Assembly: GCF_003050925.1 (NCBI RefSeq)
Contig: NZ_QAOV01000007.1
Coordinates: 124,001-188,000, forward strand
Direction of reading: 5' to 3'
DNA: 64,000 bases
Source of the DNA: Pseudomonas sp. GV085
Lineage (GTDB): Bacteria > Pseudomonadota > Gammaproteobacteria > Pseudomonadales > Pseudomonadaceae
Shown: one piece after another, positions 57,130 to 64,000 of the stretch
Numbering within the stretch: position 1 is the stretch's first letter
Layout of the letters: every line of letters begins with the position of its first letter
Translations under genes and position numbers: made by a program
The notes under the pieces: generated by a model
The model's input: only the letters and a program-made list of their open reading frames with translations
The model's database searches: none
What the model was told of the DNA's origin: nothing

Positions 57130-58242
57130 CTACTTGAGATTCATGGTGGTGACGCCATTCAGGCCGACCAGTGCCAACTGGTGGTCGGACACTCCCACCA
57201 CCCCGGAAAACAGGCTTGGGCGCTGGATGTCGAGTGGCGTGAAAGTGCCCCCTTGATCGCGGCTCATAGCCACCTGCGCGGACTGGCTGACCAGCACCAC
57301 TCCTCGACCTGACAGGGCGGCACCGGCGACCACCCCGGTATCTAAATCACTCTTCACCGGGGACCAGGTGTGCCCCTCATCGGCACTGCGGAACACATGG
57401 CCGCGCAGCCCATAGGCCAACAGCGCCCCCTGACTACCCGTGATACCGAACAGGGTGCCCTCGTAACCTGTCTGCAGAGCGCTGAAGCGACCCGTGCCGG
57501 GTTCCAGGCTCCAGACATGGCCACGCTCGCCGGTGATGAACAGTCGCCCGCCCACCTCGCCGATGGCGGTCAGGTGCAGCAGGTCGTTGTTGTCGATCCG
57601 GGTATTCCAGGGCTGCCAGGTCTTGCCGCCATCGTGGCTGCCGACGATCAGACCGAAGGGGCCGACGGCAAAGCCATTGTTGCCAGACTCGTCAAACCAC
57701 ACGCCCATGAAGAACTGGCCGGGTCCCGGCCGGCTCATGGAGAGGATCGCGGACAGGTAGCTTTCGGCTTGCGCAGGCTCCAGGCCCGACTTGTTCTTGA
57801 AGTAATCGACAACCAGGGTCTCGAGCTGGCGTCCATCGAGCTGCTTGATCCAGGTCTCGCCGCCGTCGCTGCTGTGGAGGATGACTGCGCCGTGGCCGAC
57901 CGCCCAGCCGTGCTGCTCGTCGGCGAAATACACCGCATTGAAGTCGACGCTGACCGGGACCTGCGCCTGGCGCCAAGTGCCTGCCTGGTCGTCGGAAAAA
58001 ATGATCAGCCCGTTGTCGCCGACCGCGATCAGGCGCTTGCCGGTATTGACGATATCCCGCAGGGGCTTCTGCGCGGCCTGGAGCACCGTACTGGCCGGCT
58101 GATCAAGGGGATCGACGAAGCTCTTGGCAGTTACGGAGAGAGCGGACAGGGACAATGCCAGTGCCAGCATTGCCCCCGACGCCAGCTTCAGGCCAGTTGA
58201 GGTGATACCCGAACTGGCAAAGGCAGTCCTCATTGCACACAT
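57130..58242 (-). CDS. YCF48/BNR-repeat secreted protein
   Basis: 370 residues from the ATG at 58242 (GGAG six bases before). Signal peptide LKLASGAMLALALSLSALSV, then repeating beta-propeller units: IAVGDNGLIIFSDDQAGTWR, GWAVGHGAVILHSSDGGETW, GFAVGPFGLIVGSHDGGKTW, FRSADEGHTW. Likely periplasmic partner of the RND protein encoded 57 bp downstream; such pairs are common in steroid clusters but their function is unknown. Confidence 0.8.
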   Translation of the reverse strand: MCAMRTAFASSGITSTGLKLASGAMLALALSLSALSVTAKSFVDPLDQPASTVLQAAQKPLRDIVNTGKRLIAVGDNGLIIFSDDQAGTWRQAQVPVSVDFNAVYFADEQHGWAVGHGAVILHSSDGGETWIKQLDGRQLETLVVDYFKNKSGLEPAQAESYLSAILSMSRPGPGQFFMGVWFDESGNNGFAVGPFGLIVGSHDGGKTWQPWNTRIDNNDLLHLTAIGEVGGRLFITGERGHVWSLEPGTGRFSALQTGYEGTLFGITGSQGALLAYGLRGHVFRSADEGHTWSPVKSDLDTGVVAGAALSGRGVVLVSQSAQVAMSRDQGGTFTPLDIQRPSLFSGVVGVSDHQLALVGLNGVTTMNLK

Positions 58243-58361
58243 GTTGTTCTCCGCAAGATCAAGTCCGCTGTTGTTATTGTTCAACTTGCTGCTTTGCCCT
58301 TTGACCCGGTGACAGCCCGGTCAGGCATGACTTCAGTCTCGGGAAAAACCTGCTGTCCGGC

Positions 58362-58379
58362 ATGCCCCATCTGCAGTAG
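58362..58379 (+). promoter_or_regulatory. Shared steroid-region motif, copy upstream of the YCF48 gene
   Basis: ATGCCCCATCTGCAGTAG, 120 bp before the start codon. Same orientation relative to its gene as the copies near hsaD, the DUF1302 gene and kstD. The right half (CTGCAGTAG) is the conserved part. Confidence 0.5.
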
Positions 58380-58496
58380 GCCTTGAAAAAAAAGCGTATT
58401 GATCAACCGGGCGCATGAAAAATGGAAAGACCGCCCAGACGCAGGCCCGCGGTACGGGTAGATACGATGAGCCCGGCCAGGCGACGCACATAAAAA

Positions 58497-58518
58497 AGCG
58501 ACACCGGCCGGTGTCGCT
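58497..58518 (-). terminator. Rho-independent terminator of the DUF1302-DUF1329 operon
   Basis: A perfect palindrome with arm AGCGACACCGG, followed on the minus strand by TTTTTTA. It sits 46 bp after the DUF1329 stop codon. Confidence 0.85.
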
Positions 58519-58564
58519 GAGGAGGTGACGGGGTGTGGCACCGGATATCGATGCCACCGCGCAC

Positions 58565-59914
58565 TCAACGAATGCCGCTGCCCGCCATGGAATCCGGTGT
58601 CATCTTGCTGTTGGGCCAGCGCGGAACACGAACGTAACCAGTACCACCCGCCAGATGCATGGAGCTGCCGTACTGCCCCTTTCCCAGGTCGTAGATGATC
58701 ATGGGCGTGTTAGGCACGGACTTGGTATTCCAGTCGTAGGTCAGGAGGCCCTGGGCTGAACGCATCATCTTCCCGGCCTGGTCGTAGCCCTCGTAGAGAA
58801 CGATCGACCAGCTGTCCTCATCCACGTAGAACACCTTCTTGCTCTGTGCATGGCGCATTCCCGGCTTCAGCGTCGCCTCTACTACCCAGACACGATGGGG
58901 TTCCCAGCGAACCAGATCAGGGTTGGCAAACTGCTTGCCATAGGCCTGCTCGGGCGAGCTATGCATGATGAACTTGTAGTTGTTGTACGGAACCAGCATC
59001 TCTTTCTTGCCAACCAGCTTGAAGTCGAAGCGGTCCAGTTGCCCCTCCCACATCCCGAGCTCGTCGAAAAAATACGCCCCGCCGGCCATGGCCATCGGGA
59101 TGTCGTAGCCGAAGTCCGGAGTCAGGCGCACACGACGCTGCCCTTGGTTGTAGATCCAGTTCTTGTTGCGCCCATCCTTCTTGAAGTTCGTCACCATATA
59201 GTTGAGCGACTTTTCACCCACGCTGCGCGGCGGACCGATATAGGTGCTCAGACGGCGCTGGAAGTACTGGGCAGGCTCATCCGGGCGCTCGTGATAAGGC
59301 GACTCCGTATAGTTCTCCAACTCGTGGGTCATGATGCGATTACCCGATGAGTCGATCAGATAACCCGAGAACGTGGAGCGATATGCCGGTCCGTAGTAGC
59401 GCAGGTTGTGATTCCAGATCACCTCGGCGCCGCTCTTGGGAATCGGGAACGGATAGCCCCCCATGGCGCCGTTCAGATCGGAGCCGTCGCTCGTGTTCTG
59501 CACGCGGGTGGCGTTTTTGGCAGTGTCTTCCTTCAGCCAATCGGGGAAGTCGACTACCCGATGACTCTTATAGACCTCGACCTTGAAGTCCGGCCAGCGG
59601 GAGAGCAGAACCTTGGTGCCCTCGCTGAGCTTGTCCGCATACTGCGCCATGTTGGCCGCACTGATGATGTACTGGGGTTTTTCGCCGGGAAAGGGATCGG
59701 GGTAGATCCCGCCCTCCTGGGGCATGTCCGGCCCCTTCCAGTTCGGCGCCCAGGCCGGAATGCTGCCATCGGCACTTCCCGTCCGCTCGGCGCCAATACC
59801 GGTCAGTTTGTCACCACCGAGCTGCGCGGCTTCCTCGGTGGAAACAGTGGCCAGAGCAGCCATCGACAGCGGCAGGGACAACGCAAATGACAAGGCGACT
59901 TGACTGATTTTCAT
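58565..59914 (-). CDS. DUF1329 secreted/outer-membrane protein
   Basis: 449 residues from the ATG at 59914 (AGAGGAG six bases before). Signal peptide MKISQVALSFALSLPLSMAA. Typical family marks: LGGDKLTGIGAERTGSADGS, IPAWAP, the middle NWIYNQGQRRVRLTPDFGYD and late EPHRVWVVEATLKPGMRHAQ. LolA/LolB-like fold is predicted for this family. Paired with a DUF1302 gene in steroid and aromatic loci, thought to help move hydrophobic compounds through the envelope. Confidence 0.88.
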   Translation of the reverse strand: MKISQVALSFALSLPLSMAALATVSTEEAAQLGGDKLTGIGAERTGSADGSIPAWAPNWKGPDMPQEGGIYPDPFPGEKPQYIISAANMAQYADKLSEGTKVLLSRWPDFKVEVYKSHRVVDFPDWLKEDTAKNATRVQNTSDGSDLNGAMGGYPFPIPKSGAEVIWNHNLRYYGPAYRSTFSGYLIDSSGNRIMTHELENYTESPYHERPDEPAQYFQRRLSTYIGPPRSVGEKSLNYMVTNFKKDGRNKNWIYNQGQRRVRLTPDFGYDIPMAMAGGAYFFDELGMWEGQLDRFDFKLVGKKEMLVPYNNYKFIMHSSPEQAYGKQFANPDLVRWEPHRVWVVEATLKPGMRHAQSKKVFYVDEDSWSIVLYEGYDQAGKMMRSAQGLLTYDWNTKSVPNTPMIIYDLGKGQYGSSMHLAGGTGYVRVPRWPNSKMTPDSMAGSGIR

Positions 59915-59985
59915 CTTTTTCTCCTCTTTTGGCGCGCCCCCACGAGCACGCGCAACCCCTCCCGCCCCGTCGGGGCGCAAGGACC

Positions 59986-61629
59986 TTACAGACTGGTTTG
60001 GAAAGTCAGGGTGATACGACCGCGGTCCGTACTGCCCATCGCACCGAGGCGCTCTTCGGTATCTCCGGCATCCGAGTAGAGGAGGCCAACCTTGTACCGC
60101 ATGTTGATGTCGGCAGTGACGCCGGTCGACCAGGCATACGCGCGCTCCGCAGACCCTGTCGGAACCGGTGAATTGCCATGCAGGCCGTAGCCGGCCAAGG
60201 TCAGGTTGCCGGTCAGGTCGACGCCGGGCAGTACCTGCAACCAGGTTGGCAGCAGGATCAACGAGAAGCTGCTGGCGTCGCGACTGCCGCAGCCAGGGCC
60301 GTCCAGGTCGTCGGCACACTCGCTGAAGACAGCTTTATTGTGTGTCACCTTGTCCAGATAGGTGTAGGAGAGCTCCGCAACCACGACCCCGGTGTCGTAC
60401 AGCGGCAACACCGGCATTGACGCCTGGGTATTGAACAGGGCATGCCAGGTATTGCCGGTCGCACCGTCGAGGCTGCCATTTGGCAGCGGCCCCCCGGTGC
60501 TATCCAGCGCAGTGCCACGGCGATAGGAAACCTCTGCCCCCCAGCTGATGTCCTGCCAGCTGAAGTTGGTGAAGGCGCCGAAAAGGTCGACGCCACGGTT
60601 GTACACCTGATGGAAACGCAGGCCGGTGATTTCGCTCGGGTCAACCGCGAAATTGACCGGCCACGGCTGCATCTCATCCAGGTGGCGATACACCAGACCG
60701 ACGGTGCCGCCGTACCAGTCCGGGCTCAGGCTCAACTGCATGCCAAAATTGCCCTTCTGCTTGTCATCAGGCTCGATGATGTTGCCCTGGTTGATGTAGA
60801 TATTGCCGAAACCGGGCGCGGAAGCCACAAAAATCCGGCCATCGTCGCTATACAAAAAGTCTGGTCCGCCCAGGAAGGTACCGCCCTCGCTCTGCCGGTT
60901 CGGCTTCCAATCCAGGTGGTAGTAGCCGGACAGGGAGACCGTGTCACTCAGTTGGCTCTGGAAAGACAGTTGCGGCAGCGGCAAAGCCAGCTCCTTCGGC
61001 GAAGCTCCGGGGATTTCCGCACCCTTCTGGAAGTTGGCCGGCTGCTGGCTCCAGGAAATCGCGTCGCTGCCATTGACCTGGGATACCCCCCAAATCAGCG
61101 CGTACTGGCCTGCCTTCACCGACACAGGGATGCTGCCCATATTGAAGGCACCGAACACGAATGCGTCGAGAATCTCGCCAGACGGACCGTTGTAGTATCG
61201 CTGCGCCTGCCGCGAAAGCTTGCCGTCGGCGTAAGCGGAGATCCCAGGCAGGTCGGGATTGCCCTTCAGGTCATGATCGTCGTAAGCGTTGTCGTACCAA
61301 CCCGTGGCACTGACGCGAACGCCATAATCGTCCTTGTAGATGACGTCCATCTCGGTCAGCACATCGAGGCGCCGCTTCCACATATCGCCGCTGTGGGTGG
61401 AGTAATCAGACTGTTGGTTGGTGGGATCGTCGCCGATATGCGAGTCGATCGACTCCGCGCGCCACCCAAGCCCAAGACGCAAGTCCGTGGTCCAGTTGAT
61501 CTGCAGGTCGGGATTGCCGGTATCGATGGATATGGCATGGGCCAAGGGGCTGGCCACTGCACCGAGCAACAGCATCGGCGCCAATAGCCTGCGACTACCA
61601 TGGGTCGCAGCCTTCTCTGTCTTGTGCAT
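59986..61629 (-). CDS. DUF1302 outer-membrane barrel-like protein
   Basis: 547 residues. Signal peptide RRLLAPMLLLGAVASPLAHA, then ISIDTGNPDLQINWTTDLRL, the family start, QYALIWGVSQVNGSDAISWS and a terminal aromatic strand RGRITLTFQTSL. Probably an outer-membrane channel or carrier for steroids, acting with DUF1329. It is 71 bp upstream of that gene and divergent from kstD. Confidence 0.88.
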   Translation of the reverse strand: MHKTEKAATHGSRRLLAPMLLLGAVASPLAHAISIDTGNPDLQINWTTDLRLGLGWRAESIDSHIGDDPTNQQSDYSTHSGDMWKRRLDVLTEMDVIYKDDYGVRVSATGWYDNAYDDHDLKGNPDLPGISAYADGKLSRQAQRYYNGPSGEILDAFVFGAFNMGSIPVSVKAGQYALIWGVSQVNGSDAISWSQQPANFQKGAEIPGASPKELALPLPQLSFQSQLSDTVSLSGYYHLDWKPNRQSEGGTFLGGPDFLYSDDGRIFVASAPGFGNIYINQGNIIEPDDKQKGNFGMQLSLSPDWYGGTVGLVYRHLDEMQPWPVNFAVDPSEITGLRFHQVYNRGVDLFGAFTNFSWQDISWGAEVSYRRGTALDSTGGPLPNGSLDGATGNTWHALFNTQASMPVLPLYDTGVVVAELSYTYLDKVTHNKAVFSECADDLDGPGCGSRDASSFSLILLPTWLQVLPGVDLTGNLTLAGYGLHGNSPVPTGSAERAYAWSTGVTADINMRYKVGLLYSDAGDTEERLGAMGSTDRGRITLTFQTSL

Positions 61630-61751
61630 GTTGTGCTCCGCAAGTCCAAGTCTGGTTTTGTTTTTTGTTCAACTTGTCCTGATGACAGCCCTGGCCGGTT
61701 CCCCGGGCCGCGACTTCGGAGCCAGTTTCAACACAACGACCCAGTGCCAAC

Positions 61752-61769
61752 ATCAACCGTTTGCAGTAG
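61752..61769 (+). promoter_or_regulatory. Shared steroid-region motif, copy on the DUF1302 side
   Basis: ATCAACCGTTTGCAGTAG, 123 bp upstream of the DUF1302 start. It matches the inverted copy at 61825-61842 at 17 of 18 positions. Confidence 0.65.
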
Positions 61770-61824
61770 CCAATAAAATAAATTTCCCCCTCATGTCTGC
61801 ATCGTGCTCAACGAATGAGCTCAT

Positions 61825-61842
61825 CTACTGCATACGGTTGAT
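61825..61842 (-). promoter_or_regulatory. Shared steroid-region motif, copy on the kstD side
   Basis: On the minus strand ATCAACCGTATGCAGTAG, 128 bp upstream of the kstD start. With the copy at 61752 it forms a mirrored pair, one site per divergent promoter. Confidence 0.65.
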
Positions 61843-61969
61843 GATTACGCAGAGGCATCCCGGTCAACCTATGTGCATCGAAGCAGCGCCACCGAAAACC
61901 GGCGGCGGCCTTCGCTCCCCAGAACAAGAAAGCGCCCCCGCTGGCGCGTGACAACGGAGATCGCATGCC

Positions 61970-63715
61970 ATGAATGCATTCGTCGAGGACAAGCACTGTG
62001 CGGTCCTGGTGGTCGGTTCCGGGGCGGGCGCCCTGCTCGCCGCCAACCGTGCCCATGACCTCGGACTGAAGGTCATCATCATTGAGAAGAGTGATCGCTA
62101 CGGCGGTACTTCCGCGTTGTCCGGCGGCGGCATCTGGATCCCCAACAACTCAGGAATCCAGGGGCTGGACAACTACGAACAGGCGCTGACCTACTTCAGG
62201 GCCTGCACCAAGGGCCGGGTCCCGGAAGGGAAGCTTCGTGCCTATCTCGACTCGGCACCGGAAATGGTCGAGTACATGCGCCAGCAGATCGGGGTGAAAT
62301 ACAACGCCGTCACTGGCTACGCCGATTACTGCCAGCACCTGCCGGGTGCCTCGGACAACGGCCGTACCATGTTCGTCGAGCCGGTGGATGCCGGAGTGCT
62401 GGGAGATGACTTCTTCGCCCTGCGTGAAGCCGACATGGGCGCCAAACTGTTCGGTCGCATCGCTCTGGACTACTACGACGGCCAGTTGCTGGGCGCCCGC
62501 GCCACGGGCTGGAAGCGCAAGATCTTCTCGCTGATCTGGAACTACTGGTCGGACATCGGCTGGCGCCTGAAGACCCGCCGTGACCGACGCGTCACCATGG
62601 GCAACGCCCTCATCGCCGGTCTGCGCATCGGTCTGCAGGAACGCGGGGTTGAGCTGCTGCTCAACACCCGCCTGGAGCATTTCATTATCGAGAATGGCGT
62701 CGTCCAGGGAGCGGTCGTCAGCCAGGACTGCAACGAGTACCGCATCCTGGCCAGCCAGGCGGTGATCGTCGCATCCGGCGGTTTCGAACAGAGCCAGCCG
62801 CTGCGCACCGCTCACCTGCCGTGCCAGACACGGGTGGAGTGGAGCGTGACGCCCATGCACAACAACACCGGCGATGCGCTGATTGCCGGCCAGAACATCG
62901 GCGCGGACACCGAGTTCCTCCACGAAGCCTGGTGGGCGCCGACCGTACGCATCCCGGCGGCGGACACGCCGAACGTGAACATGCGCAGCGCGCTTTTCAT
63001 CGAACGCAGCTACGCCCACAGCCTCTGTGTCAATCGCCAGGGCAGGCGCTTCGCCAACGAGGCCATGTCCTATAACGACTTCGGCCACGCGATGATCAAG
63101 GACGGCGCCAGCACCGGCGCAAACACACCCTGCTGGTTCATCTTCGATGCCAACTATCGCAAGAAGAACATCCTCGGCCGGATCATGCCCGGCTCGATCA
63201 TGCCGGACGCAAGCCTGCCTCCCGAGTGGTGGGACAGTGTGCTCTACCGCGCCGGTTCCATTGGCGAACTGGCCCACAAGATCGCTATCGATCCCGCCAC
63301 CCTGGAAAATACAGTGTCGGTCTTCAACGATTACACCAAGACCGGCGTCGACCTCGATTTCAATCGCGGTCTCCACAGCTTCGACCGCTTCTACTGCGAC
63401 CCCCGGCACCAGCCGAATCCGAGCTTGGGCGCGCTCGACCGGGCGCCCTATTACGCGATTCGCGTCGACCTCGGCGACCTCGGCACCAAGGGCGGCCTGA
63501 AAGTCGATCGCGACGCCAACGTACTGGACGTCGAGGGTCGCCCGATCCCCGGCCTCTACGCCATCGGCAACGCCTCGGGCGCGGTGACGGCGGACTCCTA
63601 CCCTGGCGCGGGCGGCACACTCGGCCCCGCTCTCACATTCGGCTACCGCGCGGCCAACCACATTGCCCGCTCCACGCAGCTTGCAGCCGCCACGCCGTCT
63701 GTGGCCCGCGTCTAG
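61970..63715 (+). CDS. kstD: KstD, 3-ketosteroid delta-1-dehydrogenase
   Basis: 581 residues. FAD site VLVVGSGAGALLAANRAHDL, KSDRYGGTSALSGGGIWIPN and the C-terminal KstD signature SYPGAGGTLGPALTFGYRAA. It introduces the C1-C2 double bond in ring A of 3-ketosteroids, needed with 9-alpha-hydroxylation for ring B opening. The ATG at 61970 has GGAG 11 bases upstream. Confidence 0.88.
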   Translation: MNAFVEDKHCAVLVVGSGAGALLAANRAHDLGLKVIIIEKSDRYGGTSALSGGGIWIPNNSGIQGLDNYEQALTYFRACTKGRVPEGKLRAYLDSAPEMVEYMRQQIGVKYNAVTGYADYCQHLPGASDNGRTMFVEPVDAGVLGDDFFALREADMGAKLFGRIALDYYDGQLLGARATGWKRKIFSLIWNYWSDIGWRLKTRRDRRVTMGNALIAGLRIGLQERGVELLLNTRLEHFIIENGVVQGAVVSQDCNEYRILASQAVIVASGGFEQSQPLRTAHLPCQTRVEWSVTPMHNNTGDALIAGQNIGADTEFLHEAWWAPTVRIPAADTPNVNMRSALFIERSYAHSLCVNRQGRRFANEAMSYNDFGHAMIKDGASTGANTPCWFIFDANYRKKNILGRIMPGSIMPDASLPPEWWDSVLYRAGSIGELAHKIAIDPATLENTVSVFNDYTKTGVDLDFNRGLHSFDRFYCDPRHQPNPSLGALDRAPYYAIRVDLGDLGTKGGLKVDRDANVLDVEGRPIPGLYAIGNASGAVTADSYPGAGGTLGPALTFGYRAANHIARSTQLAAATPSVARV

Positions 63716-63833
63716 TACTGCGTTTGCGGCATGACACCCAGGCCCGGGCTCATGAAAAATGAGTCCGGCATGGGCAACAAGTACCAGATACCTCGCAGTC
63801 GACCCATCCACGACTCAAAGAAGGAGCCCACCC

Positions 63834-64000
63834 GTGCTCGCGCTATTCAACGACGAACAGCAGATGTTTGAAAACTCAGCCAAACGCCTGGCGCAGTCCA
63901 TTGGCATCGCCAACCCGCATGATCTCCAGACCCGCGACGCCCAACGGGACTGGCAGAAGCTCACCGAAGTGGGCCTGCTCGGCCTGCGCATGCGTGACAA
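63834..64000 (+). CDS. Acyl-CoA dehydrogenase family protein (5' end only)
   Basis: A GTG start with AAGGAG seven bases upstream opens a frame running off the window: LALFNDEQQMFENSAKRLAQ and later KLTEVGLLGLRMRD. This is the N-terminal helical start of acyl-CoA dehydrogenases. Probably acts on the steroid side chain or on CoA esters of ring remnants. Same strand as kstD, 118 bp downstream. Confidence 0.75.
   Translation, partial: MLALFNDEQQMFENSAKRLAQSIGIANPHDLQTRDAQRDWQKLTEVGLLGLRMRD

Larger units (their letters stand above)
58243..58564. promoter_or_regulatory. Promoter region of the YCF48-RND unit plus upstream terminator
   Basis: 322 bp. From the gene outward: a 50-bp leader much like that of the DUF1302 gene, the TGCAGTAG motif at 58362-58379, and the terminator of the DUF1329 gene at 58497-58518. 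Confidence 0.6.
61630..61969. promoter_or_regulatory. Divergent control region between DUF1302 gene and kstD
   Basis: 340 bp. Contains the leader similar to the YCF48 one, two inverted copies of the TGCAGTAG motif and an A/T-rich centre (CAATAAAATAAATTTCCCCC). Near 61930 a GC-rich stem AGCGCC/GGCGC is also present. Confidence 0.65.

Noticed and set aside
62150..63811. 553-codon minus-strand frame over kstD
   Set aside because: Antisense of kstD; no family features and no ribosome site.

Overview
The window looks like chromosomal DNA of a fluorescent-group Pseudomonas. The evidence is a serralysin operon (aprA-inh-aprDEF) next to the family I.3 lipases/polyurethanases pueB and pueA, GC-rich coding with typical Pseudomonas codon use, and a complete KT2440-style nicotinate (nic) cluster. 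No species name can be fixed from sequence reading alone.

Layout. (1) 1-10.2 kb, minus strand: alkaline protease AprA, its periplasmic inhibitor, the AprDEF type I secretion system and two RTX-type lipases. A 60-codon relic of a subtilisin-like autotransporter lies between aprF and pueB. (2) 10.2-11.9 kb: a scar zone with the N-terminal stub of a large DUF4011-type helicase and the 3' end of a group II intron. (3) 12.0-26.2 kb: an unassigned biosynthetic gene cluster. One long plus-strand operon encodes a RidA protein, an MFS exporter, a cation/proton antiporter, an acyl carrier protein, an adenylating ligase, a transglutaminase-like protein, a ketosynthase with a half-length inactive partner, a PltA/PrnC-like flavin halogenase, a class III aminotransferase and a flavin reductase. 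It is followed by two glutathione transferases and a DUF2917 protein on the minus strand and a LysR regulator plus an atypical SDR on the plus strand. I read this as a system that loads an acid on a carrier protein, halogenates it, extends or transaminates it, and releases it. It is the best candidate here for undescribed biology. (4) 26.2-28 kb: a recombination hot spot with a glutamine synthetase fragment, one orphan type I-F CRISPR repeat, a 45-nt tRNA-Pro(GGG) 3' half with its terminator (an att half-site), the N-terminal part of a tyrosine integrase and a chemoreceptor tail. (5) 28-43 kb: xdhC, nicS, nicBA, nicR, nicX and the divergent nicCDEFTP. Together these convert nicotinate through 6-hydroxynicotinate and 2,5-dihydroxypyridine to maleate and fumarate, with uptake by NicT and the NicP porin. 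The block is bounded by a full xdhC on the left and a partial copy on the right, and pieces of an integrase lie at both ends. (6) 44.3-64 kb: steroid catabolism. A minus-strand operon hsaD-kshB-hsaC-hsaA-kshA-FAD dehydrogenase opens and cleaves rings A/B. It is accompanied by a TesR/TeiR-like LuxR regulator, an SDR, an RND pump with a YCF48-like partner, a DUF1329/DUF1302 envelope pair, a second KstD-type dehydrogenase and the start of an acyl-CoA dehydrogenase.

Regulatory structure is visible. A perfect 21-bp inverted repeat pair lies in the nicX-nicC gap. Palindromic sites precede nicA. A shared 18-bp motif ending in TGCAGTAG sits upstream of four transcription units in the steroid region, three of them at nearly the same distance from the start codon.
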